Assembly (NCBI RefSeq): GCF_018812025.1
Contig: NC_063054.1
Location: forward strand, 8,917,582 to 8,981,581
DNA from: Megalobrama amblycephala
Taxonomy: Eukaryota; Chordata; Actinopteri; Cypriniformes; Xenocyprididae
Length of the DNA: 64,000 nt
Direction of reading: 5' to 3'
A program made the translations under genes and the position numbers. Shown here piece after piece: positions 34,340 through 46,590 of this stretch. Numbering within the stretch: position 1 is the stretch's first letter; each line of letters starts with the position of its first letter. The notes under the pieces are model-generated. The model was not told the DNA's origin. It saw nothing but the letters and a program-made list of their open reading frames with translations, and did not search any database.

Positions 34340-35830
34340 AGAAATTAAATGAAAACTAGTTTTTAATTTCAACTAGACTGCTTGATAGAGAAAGTGAAGG
34401 AACTTTCTGAAAATATGTCCAAGTGGCAGTAAATAAATAATAAATAGAAGAGGCCCCAAGACTGAACCTATGGGAACACCAACGGTAACATGCGATAGCT
34501 CAGATCTAACATTTTTGAGTTAGACAAACTGTGTGTGTACTTCTGAAGACATGATTATGACCTTGTTGCATTCAAGTACTTTGTAGAGAAGGAACAGGAA
34601 TTTTGGAATTGGATTTTTTTTAGGGATTTCTCACCAAGAAGGTGTGAAGGTGTGAGACGTTCAACTCACAAGGTACTTGTTGATGAGGTCTTCAGGACTT
34701 TCAGGAAAAAAGGGCCTACAGGACACACTCTTCTCAGGTGAATGTTTTCAGTCTGTGATAAAGCAGTTGTGATTATACTAATTTAAAAAGAAATCTGAAT
34801 AATGGGGAAACAATTATTACAAAAGATTTTTCAGAGAAAAAAAACATGCATTTGGGATGGCATAAAGGTGAGTTAATGAGGATCTGGTTTGGATAATTCC
34901 AAGTTTAAATTTGTTAAAGAGAATAACATGAAAGTCAATAAACAACATGGATTTTACTCCTGTCCAACATTAGTAATTCATTAACTATATCAGTATTTTT
35001 ATAGAAATTACTTACCATGTATTTCAAAAGTGTCCTTGGTCATCAAAAATCATTGAAGAGCTTTAGGTCTTAAGAGGAGAAACATTTTTACAGCACTTAT
35101 TAGTGGTCGAAAGTTGTTTGTTAGGTCAATTAATTAGTTGTGCAAATACTACTATTATAATCTACTATTTCAACTAAAATCATGATCATGATTTATACTA
35201 AAAATACTAAAATCCTAACATTATATATTATACTAAAATCCTAACATTTTGATTTTCCCCTGGACGAAGCAAAACACCACGTTAGGCAAATGTAAGGTTA
35301 GCTCACAATGTCTTTACTTATAGATTTGGATCATCATTTTGGGCAAACATATACATGAAATCAGAGCATGTCAAAGACAAATAAAAGCACAGACAAATAT
35401 TAATTTAAAAACTTAACTCAATATTATAACCATAGACTGTAAACAAGATTATAACGCAGGAATCCTCACAGCCTCGAGCGTTTTCTCCCGCACCGCGCGC
35501 ACTTCCTGCCCACAGCATTTCAAATAATCTCGCGCTGCATACACGGTAAAGGAGGCATTCATTTTAAATTCGATTAATTACGATTCTGTTTGTATTCATG
35601 TTCACAAACGGCGTTAATTAACTGTAAAACACACATTCAAATAATGCTACATTATCCTATATTTAAAGTAAAACAAATTTCCAAGTTCAACCTACCTTTC
35701 AGTCCGAGAAAATCGATTCGAGCAGAAAGTTCAAGACGCTCGTGCGTCGTGACGTCAGAAAAACGTCTGACGCGGGACCCTTAAAGTGCAGGTGAAATGT
35801 TTTAATTAAGGCTTGTTCGCTAGTTGTGAA
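34340..35830. other. Unit-2 intron-like sequence then unassigned DNA
   Basis: Bases 34340-34620 still match unit 3 (59620-59900), including aaatagaagaggccccaaga. After that the two diverge. An exon-like frame is at 34624-34737 (separate entry). From 34740 to 35830 I see no gene; 35440-35560 is GC-rich with several CG dinucleotides. Confidence 0.4.
34624..34737 (+). other. Exon-like open frame with splice signals, family not recognised
   Basis: A T-rich tract and AG end at 34623 and a CAG|GTGAAT donor starts at 34738. The 114-bp interval is open in one frame (37 whole codons beginning DFSPRRCEGVRRSTHK, including a VLVDEVFRTFRKKGPTG stretch) and is a symmetric exon (one base in, two bases out). 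It is rich in Arg and Lys and has no domain I can name. It is absent from the matching place in unit 3. It may be a real exon of an unknown or displaced gene, or chance. Confidence 0.3.
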
Positions 35831-36622
35831 TAGAGGGTATGCATCGACGTCACTTTCCCGCCGGAACGCGCTCCCTCAGCTGGACTGAGTGGCAAAAGAA
35901 CCTGCTGCGTGACTGGATTTAATAGGAGAAACTGGGGCTCGAAAATGTTCCTTATGACACGTCAAATAAACCTAATCCATGGATATTGACATGCAGCCAG
36001 GAGTCGTGTTTCCTGACATTTATATATGCCTGATTTCGACGGCAGGGAAATATAAAGCAAATCTGCCTGTGAATATTTTATATAACTACAATATAGGTAG
36101 GTTTAAATCCAAGTAATCACTTATATCAATGTTATATCGTCAAATTGTCCAGACCTAAAACATATATAGTTTTATAGTATAGTTTTTGTCAGTGTTGTTT
36201 ATTTAAAAACACCCAATTATGCAGAATATAAGATGGAAAATATTTAATTGATGAGTTGTCAACATAATATATAACAATACAATATATACGGTATGATTTT
36301 ACCTCAAAATCCAACAATTGGACACAAAATTTTAACTGCAAATACATGTTTCTCTGCTGGAGTCCAGCTGTTTCTGTGAATTGCAGTGATCCATTTGCTT
36401 TTTTTTCTGTAGCTTGATCGGCAGTCTTTAAAATATACCTCAGGTTATGTGTCAAAGCTATTTGTACAGTCAATCACAAAGCTCTTTCGCGTTTTGGAAG
36501 TGTTTTGAGTGTTTTTCACGACATTCACGCTGAAAACCAATGCTGCCATTCAGTCTTTTGCCACTCAGTGGGCGTGACCGCAGTCCTAACGGTCGACGGT
36601 GACGTCACGTGCATACCCTCTA
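35831..36622. mobile_element. MITE, tagagggtatgca termini
   Basis: The left end tagagggtatgcatcgacgt mirrors the right end acgtcacgtgcataccctcta. Inner text also mirrors (gactgagtggcaaaag / cttttgccactcagt). It is about 790 bp with no convincing ORF. A second repeat (ccctgtcccaaatggcacac) starts immediately after, at about 36625, and seems truncated near 36770. Confidence 0.65.
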
Positions 36623-36779
36623 TAGAGGCCCTGTCCCAAATGGCACACTCCGGACTTGTGGACTTCCTCAGAGTCCACACTTTGGTGACGTCATGTAGTG
36701 CAGACCTATAGGGCCCTTGGCGCGAGTCCACGAGGGCGCATTGAGAGGTATTTTTGGGACAGACTCGATCGTCACACTG

Positions 36780-37634
36780 GAAATAACGGTCTGGTTGTTT
36801 TTTGACAGGAGCTGCAGGTTCTGGGAATATGCTGCCTATTGTTGTTGTTGTTTTTACCATTGTGTTTGCGAGATGGCTTGCCATGCAGAGAAATCATATT
36901 TTTGCGCTCCAACATCATAGTAGAAAAGTCCCTTTATTAGATAAATATCACAAATATCTTATACAAATATTATAATATTTAGCATCGAGAACAGGTTTCT
37001 TTTCTTTTGCAAAATATTATCTCCATGTCAACTACACAGCCTGCTTTTGCTTATGCCACCTGGCCATTAGACAATATATACATGCTTATTTAAATAATGT
37101 ATAGGCTACAGTTGTAATAATACATAATGTTCCATTTGAACTAAGATTACAATTTTAACACATAATAAACATGTGCGTGAGTTTCAGATGAATTTACAGG
37201 TTTAAATATAAATACTAGGTTTACATATGACTCAGTAAAGCCCTGACATCCGGTTCTATTTATTTAATGAATCATAATGCGATCGTATTATTCAACGTGC
37301 TATTATTATGTTTGAGATATCAACCACTGGTCAATGACCATATTGTTTGGTACAATGTACTGGTAAAATGTACACCTAGGTTATAAAAACCGTAATGATA
37401 CCTACACTTAAATATTTTCTTCTCAGCCATGTCATCACCAGTTGCTCTTGAGCGAAATCTCCTCCCATCCGTTGTCTGCTTGATAGAGCAGCCGTAGTTA
37501 AAGTGTGCGGAGCCTGCATCTATGCGGGCTTCGCGGAAGAAGGAAGGAAGGGTCATGGGGAGGATGAATGCTAATGTGAATAAAGTGTTGAATGAGGGGA
37601 CAGATGGATTGACATGGGGAAATTGAGCTGACCA
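36780..37634. other. No gene seen
   Basis: AT-rich DNA with short ORFs on both strands (for example 37320-37556 minus) that carry no motif. I see no repeat ends and no splice-supported exon. Confidence 0.35.
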
Positions 37635-37815
37635 AATATCAACATTGATTCAATGTTCGTACTTTTCAACACGGAAAAGCATTGAAGTATCAATGTTGAT
37701 TCAGTGTTGTCTTTTTCAGCACTGGAAAGCATTGAAATTTCAACATTGATTCAGTATTATTTAGCATTGAATTTTCAATCTCAACCAAAATGATGATTCT
37801 GATGGAATTTCAACA
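37635..37815. repeat. Degenerate tandem repeat on a caacattgattcaatgtt core
   Basis: Four to five imperfect copies of a near-palindromic core (caacattgattcaatgttc) alternate with a gcattgaa motif, spaced about 60 bp. It is non-coding. Confidence 0.65.
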
Positions 37816-37980
37816 TTGAATCAATGTCACCTTGCTATCTGGGATCCCAGCGCCAGATCGCCTATTATTAACACAAATTGATAATCAACTAGAGGTGCTG
37901 ATGTATTTTGCTATAAAAGTACATCGAGTTCAAATGAGCAACTAATTCCGAAATCGTCGCGTCTGCAGCACTTGGCATGT

Positions 37981-38239
37981 CCTGATTTTGCTGAGTTAGA
38001 TGCGTTCCTGGGTCAACATATTTTGTTGATCCTGGAACAACATTCCAGTCTGAAAATTTAGTCTTAACCCTATTCCTACCCTTAAACGTAACCCTACCCA
38101 TAAGTTATCCCAAAAATCAGAGGGAAATGATAGATGAATAACACTTATGTAAAAGCACAATTCATGATTTTAAGCCTAAACTTGACATAATCTGTAAACT
38201 TGTTGACCCCAGGAACATGTTGAACTCAGCAAAATCAGG
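37981..38239. mobile_element. Short MITE with 17-bp perfect termini
   Basis: The left end cctgattttgctgagtt and right end aactcagcaaaatcagg are exact complements. An inner pair (cctgggtcaacat / gttgaccccagg) extends the inverted repeat. It is about 259 bp and non-coding. No clear target duplication is visible. Confidence 0.7.
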
Positions 38240-38571
38240 TTATGCATCTAACACAGCTGGGACAGAACTGAGCAGAACAGGAATATGGTTCAAAACTAAC
38301 TTCACCTCATCAAAGTGACTTGGAGGAAATAATGGCAAATAGCCATTAGTTGAATTTGTAAGCCTTTTTACAATCCAATCCATTCTACCTTTATGAGACG
38401 GACATCCACGTACAAAAAAAAAAAAAAAAAAACATGCTGATGTACTGCTCTGTTTTGATACCCATTCTGACAAGATCGATTTATGTAGGAAATTTAAAAC
38501 GTTATTTAGCATTTTAGTGCCTTGCAAGGACTTCACTATAGGCTACAATAGAATAGGTCATGACCCAGTAT

Positions 38572-38847
38572 TGTTACAGTCACCGGTTCCTGCACTACAT
38601 TTCCCAGCATCCCCTCTGTCCTGCACCTGCACGTCATCATCATCAACCACACCTGAAGTCAATCATCATCATTATTACTTATCTGGACTCACTATATAAA
38701 CAGTCACCTTACTCACTTGTTTTTGTTGGTTATCTTATGTTGTTAGTGTGTGTATCTCCTGTATGTTCCATTGGATTACCTAGTAAAGTCTGACTCTTGA
38801 TCTTATATTCCTTGTCATGTGTGATTGTACACTGCTAATTTGTAACA
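38572..38847 (+). mobile_element. LTR-like repeat, copy 1a (276 bp)
   Basis: It begins TGTTACAGTCACCGG and ends TTTGTAACA, the short inverted termini expected of an LTR. A tataaacagtcacc core looks like an internal promoter. Close copies lie at 40110-40352 (3' side cut short) and 43004-43279. Two copies in direct orientation 1.5 kb apart bracket the internal frames, as in a nonautonomous LTR retrotransposon. Confidence 0.65.
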
Positions 38848-38866
38848 GAATAATCGACTGCCCTAA

Positions 38867-39175
38867 ATGGATGAATGGGCCAAATTCATCAATATGGCTC
38901 AGGACAGCCATGATTTTTTTGTTTTTTCTTCACAATTTTTTCTTTTTGCCATCAACAGTCAGCTGGAGGATGAGGAATTGAGGAAGATGTTCTGGATTGG
39001 GGCAAACTACAATAGACCTTGCAATCTCCCAGATACCACTAGCTTGAACTGGAAGGAGGCCATGCTTAAATGCTTGGAGGTCAAGCGGCCCCAATCCGGA
39101 ACCCCGCCGAACCCAGTTCCCAACCAGAGACCCACTGCAGATGGAGACGACGAGGCGGAGCGCCAGGAGGAGTGA
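38867..39175 (+). pseudogene. Gag-like frame of the nonautonomous LTR element
   Basis: The 102-residue frame has LEDEELRKMFWIGANYNRPC, then NLPDTTSLNWKEAMLKCLE. This motif, as far as I know, occurs in repeated fish LTR-element proteins, and here it is followed by a charged tail. Proline/serine-rich frames continue to about 40060 in other phases (39306-39950, 39757-40062) and look like frameshifted continuation. No reverse transcriptase, protease or integrase is present. Confidence 0.5.
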
Positions 39176-40109
39176 CCGTGCTTGACATCATCCCGGAGCC
39201 TGAGGTGTTTCCAGCAGAGAAGTTCGAGTCGGGGATCCCATCCATCATCGAGGGAGTAGGTGTAGAGGACGATGAGCAGGACAGAAGCCCCGCCCATCAC
39301 TGAGAGTGAGTTCATCATTAACAATGCTACTCCCCAGCTTTTTGAGAACTCTATACTGGATCATCAATCCCTACCAGCCTCTTCCACATCCTCTCTTGGA
39401 AATATTTATTGAATCTCCATCCCAGCCTTCTTCCCTGACCCCAACCAAGTCTGCTGTCCTGTTCGAGCTGTCACCCATCAGAGTCCCGCTACACCACCAC
39501 CATCACCTCCTCTCAGTGACGTGGTTACATCGCGGGACTACTGTGAGCCATCTCCTCCGGGGCTTAAGGATCCCGTGGCTCTGCCTCCAGCATCTGTTCT
39601 CGTCTCTCCTCCTCAACCCTCCTTCACCTATGCTCCTCCCTCCCTCACCGTCTGCTGGGACCTTCGAGCCGTCGGCTTCGCGGAGCTGCCTCGGACCGTC
39701 GGCTTCACCTGGTTCAGACTTCACATCACCTACGCAATGGACCTGCGGGCCGTCCGTTGCTCTCCGGCCCTCCACCCCAACTGCTCCAGCTAGCTCCGCC
39801 CTCCCTCAGGCTCCGCCGCCACCCTCGGTCACTCCAGCTACACCTCAGCCCTCAGGATCCCTGCATCCTCCTCGGATGGTCGTCGCTGTGGCTCCGTCGC
39901 GGTCGTCGCCTTCGAACTGCCACCTTTGCTCGTCCCCAAGGTGGCGCTGACGCCTTCACCACCATTCCTCCTACCTTCAGTGTCGCCGCCGATGTCCATC
40001 ATCCTGGTTGGGGACTGGATGTCCATCTGGCTCATCCTCCAGCTTCACCGTCCACCTCTTGAACCCCCTCCGGCCTTCCCCTTTGGATATTCCTCTACGG
40101 CACGAGTAC

Positions 40110-40352
40110 TGTTACAGTCACCGGTTCCTGCACTACATTTCTCAGCATCCCCTCTGTCCTGCACCTGCACGTCATCACCATCACCGCACCTGAAATAAAT
40201 CATCATCATTATTACTTTTCTGGACTCACTATATAAATGGTCACCTTACTCACTTGTCTTTGTCGGTTATCTTACGTTGCTAGTGTGTGTATCTCCTGTG
40301 TTCCTGTATGTTCCATTGGATTACCTAGTAAAGTCTGACTCTTGATCTTATA
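40110..40352 (+). mobile_element. LTR-like repeat, copy 1b (3' end missing)
   Basis: It matches 38572-38847 from TGTTACAGTCACCGG up to gactcttgatcttatat, then departs. It has an extra gtgttcctgt block. Sequence 40353-41000 beyond it has no recognised feature. Confidence 0.6.
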
Positions 40353-41341
40353 TCAAGCAAGGCCAGTCTCCTGTTATTGTAGTTGCTGAGCCCTCAACAG
40401 AAGCTTCCACCTTACACGCGAGTTGACGAAACAGACTTTCAATAACCTACAGACATAGTCTCACCCAAAAATAGCCCTAAGTAGGTATTGGTATCAAATG
40501 GCAGTCACTCTCGCAAACAGAAAGCTATGTTAACGATATGCACTCTGCCCGACTGACACAGAATACTCCAGAATAAAACTGATTAATTCAATTTGAACAC
40601 CAGTTATTCAAAGATTCGGCAGAGGCCTGGACTCGTGGTTCTTTCTTTGTCTGTAGCCAAATTGAAAGACCCAGGTCCACAGGCACATAGCTTCAAGGCT
40701 CAAGCAATTAGAAAACAGTGGACAAAGGATATTACTCCCCTCTGTTAAACCTTGCGGTGCATTATGAAAAGTGACGGGTCGTGAAGAACTGGGCAGAAAT
40801 GCCAAAACTGATGCAAAAACTTGAGAAAATGAGATCCAGGCAGTCCAGCAATGATTATGTCAGAGATTAAATTTGAATAAAGCATATATTTATTAATTAA
40901 AAATTAAAACATTCATTAAGTAATTAATAGTTAATAACAAAATCTAGAGTGTTTTATCTAATAGATGAAGATCAGAATATACAGAAAGAAGGAACAAAAT
41001 TAAGACATTTGCAGAATGAAATGAGAGCTAGAAGAGAAGAAGCAGGAGAGCAAAGAAAAGCAAAGGAAAAGCTAAACTGTCAAAGACTCAGTCCGTTTCA
41101 TACCATAAGCGTAGGGAAACTTACATCCTACTCAAACTTGTGTTTTGGTCTAATAAGAAAAGTTCAAATGGATTTATCCATTATGTCATAGACTGGTCAG
41201 ATGTCAAAAATAGATGAAAATAGATATAGGGGTTGTTTTGACCCCTATTTTGCAGATCTTACATTATCATGTCAGCAGAAATAGAAACAGACATATTTTG
41301 ATATAAAAGTACATCGAGTACATGTACTTGTAAGTACATGT

Positions 41342-41342
41342 A

Positions 41343-41392
<50 letters not shown>
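41342..41392. repeat. (TA)n microsatellite
   Basis: About 22 ta units between two tacatgtactt-type repeats. Copy 2 has only a short remnant at 44829-44837. Confidence 0.9.
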
Positions 41393-41394
<2 letters not shown>

Positions 41395-41752
41395 AGTACA
41401 TAGAGTTCTAAAAGTACATTGAGTTCAACTAATTATGAAAACATCGCTTCTGCAATACTTGGCAGATTTCCAATATCTAACCACACCTGTCAACATGATC
41501 TGTTACATTAGAACACTTTGAAAAACAAGTGAATATAACAAGCATACATACCCTTAAATATAAAAATCATAAAAACCATAAAGGGTACAATAAAAAGTAA
41601 ATACTTGAAAATATGATGAGGATTAATATATGGAGTAGGAGTACATGAATATATGAAATCAAAAGTAATACTGATAAATCATAAGCCATAAATGATTAAC
41701 ATAAAATATGAATAAATTGCATGAATATGAATATTGACCATTTTGGATCCAC

Positions 41753-42676
41753 AAATCCCCCAGTTGAGTCTTGATAGACTCATTACAAAATCTAAAAAAA
41801 AATACAAAATGGTTACATCAAAATTGAAATGAAATAATAAAAGAAAACTTCCAATATAAACCAAGTCACGAATACCTCTTTAACCCCAGCTAATATTAAC
41901 TGGAAACCTTCACCAGGCTGGTCAGACGAGGGCCACTAAAAGAACCCGACCCCGAACTTCCCCTGGACTTTTTCTATTTAAGAGAAGTCTCTGTAACATA
42001 AGTGTCTGTCCTGAGAGCAGAGTCTAAACTCTCTTCATTGCACAACATTACTCCTAGTTTGTGAATGCAATGACCTCTAACTAAGTCCAAACCCAGTTTT
42101 AACTGAACGTGAGTCAAGAAAACACTTAACTTCCATTTCATAAAGGGTTGGACTGCTTATTGAAAGAAAAGTGCAGTAGGTTAACAAAATAAAGAACTGC
42201 TAAGAGATGAGTGAATTTTGCCAATTTGTAAGTTGTGCATTCTCTGTAGTGATCACTGTTATATGCATTACCTGCACACACACATGAGATGGAAGTCCCC
42301 CACTCGTATCATCTGTCAGTTGAGCCTGTTTGGTGGTTTTAGTGTCTTTCTTCATCCAGTGCGTTGGGTCTCTCAGTCTATGATTAGGACCAGGTGGAGC
42401 ATGAGGTTGACTCTGAATGCAGCCGTCTTTCTCTCTCTGCATGTCATGGCAGGTTGTTTTCGTTGTTGTTTCTGCATTAACTCAGTCTTTTCATTGCCAG
42501 CCCTCAGAAGTGTCAGCTTCCTCTTTCTTTAACCTTTAACCTATCTGAGACAATGCATAAATAAAATAATAATAAAGAAAAAAAAAACTCTTCAGCAGAA
42601 TTATCTAAATACAGTTGTACATATCATATCACTACAAATTTGGAACGCAATACTTTAAAGATAGCAGCACACTCGA
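41753..42676. other. Spacer between the duplicated segments, no gene seen
   Basis: Short frames at 42200-42532 occur on both strands and carry no motif. There is no splice-supported exon and no repeat end that I can identify. Confidence 0.35.
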
Positions 42677-45194
42677 TCTAACACAGCTGGGACAGAACAG
42701 AGCAGAACAGGAATATGGTTCAAAACTAACTAATATTTTTATTTCTAAAAGTGACTTGGAGGAAATAGTGGCAAATAGCCATTAGTTGAATTTGTAAGCC
42801 TTTTTACAAAATAATCCAGTCTAACTTTATGAGACGGACATCCACATACAAAAAAAAAAAAAAAAAAATTGCTGATGTACTGCTCTAGTTTGACACCCAC
42901 TCTGACAAGATTGATTTATGTAGGAAATTTAAAACGTTATTTAGCATTTTAGTGCCTTGCAAGGACTTCATAGGCTACAATAGAATAGGTCATGACCCAG
43001 TATTGTTACAGTCACCGGTTCCTGTACTACATTTCCCAGCATCCCCTCTGTCCTGCACCTGCACGTCATCACCATCACCCGCACCTGAAGTCAATCATCA
43101 TCATTATTACTTATCTGGACTCACTATATAAACAGTCACCTTACTCACTTGTCTTTGTCAGTTATCTTATGTTGCTAGTGTGTGTATCTCCTGTATGTTC
43201 CATTGGATTACCTAGTAAAGTCTGACTCCTGATCTTATATTCCTCGTAATGTGTGATTGTACACCGCTAATTTGTAACAGAATAACTGACTGCCCTAAGT
43301 GGATGAATGGGCCAAATTCATCAATATGCCTCAGGAGAGCCATGTTTTTTTGTTTGTTTTTTTCTTCACAATTTTTCCTTTTTGCCATCAACAGCCAGCT
43401 GGAGGATGAGGAACTGAGGAAGATGTTCTGGATCGGGGCGAACTACAATGGACCTTGCAATCTCCCAGATACCACCGGCTTGAACTGGAAGGAGGCCATG
43501 CTTAAAGGGCCGTCTGTCAGTCAAATAATGCTAGTGGACGGGAACTTCTACTATAAGAGTAAATAAAACTTGCATAGACAAGTCCTAAGACACGAAACGA
43601 TCGGTTTGTGTGAGAAACCGAACAGTATTTATATCATTTTTTACCTCTAAAACACCACTATGTCCAACTGCATTCAGCACTCATTTAGTGAGGTCTGATC
43701 GCGCTCTGACAACAGCAGTGATGTCTCGCGCATATTTCAATAAGTGCTAGACATCACTGCCATTGTCAGAGCTTGATCAGACCTCACTAAGCGAATGCTG
43801 AACGCTGTTGGACATAGTGGTGTTTTAGAGGTACAAAATGATATAAATACTGTTCGGTTTCTCGCACAAACTGATCGTTTCGTGTCTTAGGACATCAATG
43901 TGTAGTCACGAGCCACAGGGTTTAATTTGGACTTGTCTATGCAAGTTTTATTTACTCTTATAGTAGAAGTTCCCATCCACTAGCATTATTTGACTGACAG
44001 ACGGCAGCGGTTGGAGTTAAAAATCATCATTTGTGTTCTACTGAAGAAACAAAGTCACCTACATCTTGCATGCGCTGGGGGTAAGCAGATGAACATCAAA
44101 TTTTCATTTTTGGGTGAACTATCCCTTTAAATGCTTGGAGTTCAAGCAGCCCCAATCCAGAACCCCGCCGAACCCAGTTCCCAACCAGAGACCCACTGCA
44201 GATGGAAACGACGATCCCACCGTGATGTAAGAGCCCGCGCCAGGAGGAGCGACCGAGCTTGACATCATCCCGGAGCCTGAGGTGTTTCCAGCAGAGAAGT
44301 TCGAGTCGGGGGTCCCATCCATCGTTGAGGGAGTAGGCGTCGAGGAGGTCGAGCAGGACAGAAGCCCCACCCACCCGCCCGTCAGTCACTGAGAAAGAGT
44401 TCATCATTAACAATGCTACTCCCCAGCTTTTTGAGAACTCTATACTGGACTCATCAATCCCTACCAGCCTCTCTCTTCCACATTTGCAGAATGAAATGAG
44501 AGATAGAAGAGAAAAAGCAGGAGACCAAAGAAAAGCAAAGGAAAAGCTAAACTATCAAAGACTCAGTCCATTTTATACCATAAGCATAGGGAAACTTACA
44601 TCCCACTCAAACTTGTGTTTTGGTCTAATAAGAAAAGTTCAAATGGATTTATTTTATTATTTTATTAGACTGGTCAGATGTCAAAAATAATTGAAAATAG
44701 ATATAGGGGTTGTTTTGACCCCTAATTTGCAGATCTTACATTATCACATGTCAGCAGAAATAGAAAGACATATTTTGATATAAAAGTACATTGAGTACAT
44801 GTACTTGTAAGTACATGTACTTTTTTTTATATATATAAAAGTACATAGAGTTCTAAAAGTACATTGAGTTCAACTAATTATGAAAACATCGCTTCTGCAA
44901 TACTTGGCAGATGTCCAATATCTAACCACACCTGTCAACATGATCTGTTACTTTAGAACACTTTGAAAAACAAGTTAATATAACAAGCATACATACTCTT
45001 AAATATAAAAGCATAATAACCATAAAGGGTACAATAAAGAGTAAATACTTGAAAATATGATGAGGATTAATATATGGAGTAGGAGTACATGAATATATGA
45101 AATCAAAATAATACTGATAAATCATAAGCCATAAATGATTAACATAAAATATGAATAAAATGCATGAATATGAATATTTACCATTTTGGATCCA
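42677..45194. repeat. Duplicated segment, copy 2
   Basis: It matches 38246-41752 with three differences: a MITE inserted at a TTAA (43506-44126), loss of the 1.6 kb between the two acat sites of copy 1, and a shorter TA run. It keeps the LTR-like block (43004-43279) and the gag-like frame start (43249-43566), which now runs into the MITE and ends. Confidence 0.75.
43506..44126. mobile_element. Palindromic TTAA-site MITE with a visible empty site
   Basis: TTAA flanks are at 43502-43505 and 44127-44130. Copy 1 has the uninterrupted site at 39066-39069 (catgcTTAAatgcttgg). The left arm (cgtctgtcagtcaaataatg, ttctactataagagtaaata) is mirrored between about 43920 and 44006. The right end gggtgaactatccct is the family terminus seen at 3907 and 8915, while the left end (agggccgtctg) differs. 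The element is 621 bp and non-coding. Confidence 0.85.
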
Positions 45195-45236
45195 CCACTG
45201 TCCCATCCACTTTTTAAAACAAAGTTATGCCACTGA

Positions 45237-45930
45237 TCTCATAGACATCCCAGATTCAGTTTTTGAGTAGCTCTGTTTTGAATTTTCTCATTAACCTAAT
45301 TGTTGTAATACATTATAATTTATAATACAACTTATTTTAAAACCTTTAATATTTGAAGGAAATTAAAATTAAGCATTAGCTTCTTGGTCATTGGAGAAGC
45401 CAGAGTCTGGCAGGACTAGTATCATTTTGTGATGATGAACAGCTCAAAAAGATGAAGGCTCTTATAGTTGCTGTAGTTATAGTTGTTGCAGTCGTTATCA
45501 ATGTTTAAATTAAAATTGTTATTTTAATTTAATATTTTAATAAAAGAAAGCATGGTGAACATGTCTCCAACCATTTTAATATGACATTCGTAAAACAAAA
45601 AAATGTATTTCTTGGGATGTGAAAGTGATAAAATTTGAAGAAAACCCAAATATAATTTCCATGCATCTATACAGGTCTACAAAAAAAAAAAAAAAAAAAA
45701 GTAGCGTAGGGTGGGGGAAAACACCCCCCTCAAAGACTGTTTGTCTTATTTTTTTCCTCTCTGTGAAACGGACTAGGCTGTTCCGAAACAATCACAGAAT
45801 ATGTACGAGGTGCTGTTTTAAATGTATTTTTTAATTAATTTAATTTATCTTTTTTTAATGTAATGTATTAATAATTACTTTAATTTTTACCCCACTCTAC
45901 CCTAGTTTGTAGAGGTGTGATCCAACATAT
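45237..45930 (+). pseudogene. 3' flank of a lost A-type FMO gene (unit 2)
   Basis: From ctcatagacatcccagattc onward it matches unit 3 (60827 onward) and, from ttttgagtagctctgttttg, FMO-A's stop codon and 3' flank (23694-24540). The shared text includes gatgatgaacagctcaaaaa and the A-run at 45680. No coding exon of the A-type gene is left immediately upstream, where the duplicated segment ends at 45194. Confidence 0.75.
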
Positions 45931-45944
45931 TTATTGACAAGAGT

Positions 45945-46068
45945 GACGGCCATGAATCTCCGCCTCTTTTACATATAAGCAGGGATCGAGGGGTGCGGTG
46001 AAGTGTTTGTGTGGAGAGACCAGCTGCAGCATCTATAAACTTCATCACTGCTTCACACTAGGCACTAG
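45945..46068 (+). promoter_or_regulatory. Conserved upstream block and 5' UTR exon of FMO-D
   Basis: Same block as before FMO-B, with tataagcag at 45974-45982 as the best TATA candidate and the donor ctag|gtaag at 46068/46069. There is no MITE pair in front of it. Intron 1 (to 46578) is shorter than in B and F because the gatttatgaattcag segment and beyond is missing. Confidence 0.6.
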
Positions 46069-46590
46069 GTAAGTTGGTTCGCCACAAACTTTTTATTGAC
46101 ACAAATATCACTCCATTGCTAACATGACAAGTCTGACAGGATTTGTTTTTCCGTATGTTTTCTTCTTGTCAGAGCTTTAACAAGTCGATTTCACGGTTAC
46201 ACACCGCAGTAAAGATAGTTTGCGGTTTAAAATCAAGATTTCTTTTGTTTATAAATCCACAGTGCGCTCTCTTAGACATTTGAATAATATCGCATCACGT
46301 CATTCTTCGTATCAAATTAATAGTGAAATATTCAGAAAAAAATCTCATCTTTATTGCTCAAGGCTCTGTTTTTGGAATGACTCATAATTGTAACAAACAA
46401 AACAAAAATGTTTCAAAACTAATTTCTACAACAAAATGCTATGCATAATTTTAGATGTGATGGAAATAACCCTAATGGACACTTTTATGCTTTGGAAAAT
46501 GCCAAAAAATATATATTATATTTTTATATTTTTATTTTTATATTTTTCTATCATCTGCATCTGCCTTAAGTCTGACAGTTGTGTATCATC

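Larger units (their letters stand above)
38246..41752. repeat. Duplicated segment, copy 1 (nonautonomous LTR-type element inside)
   Basis: It matches 42677-45194 along its length, from ctaacacagctgggacagaa to ttttggatccac. It contains an LTR-like block (38572-38847), gag-like and proline-rich open frames, a second LTR-like block (40110-40352) and a tail with a TA microsatellite. Copy 1 keeps about 1.6 kb (39390-41004) that copy 2 has lost. Confidence 0.75.

Noticed and set aside
36505..36920. Small ORFs on both strands with Cys-rich text
   Set aside because: They fall across a MITE end and a second truncated repeat; no domain is recognised.
39306..40200. Proline-rich secreted or structural protein gene
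   Set aside because: The Pro/Ser-rich frames are in several phases, lie between two LTR-like repeats, and have no signal peptide or splice support.
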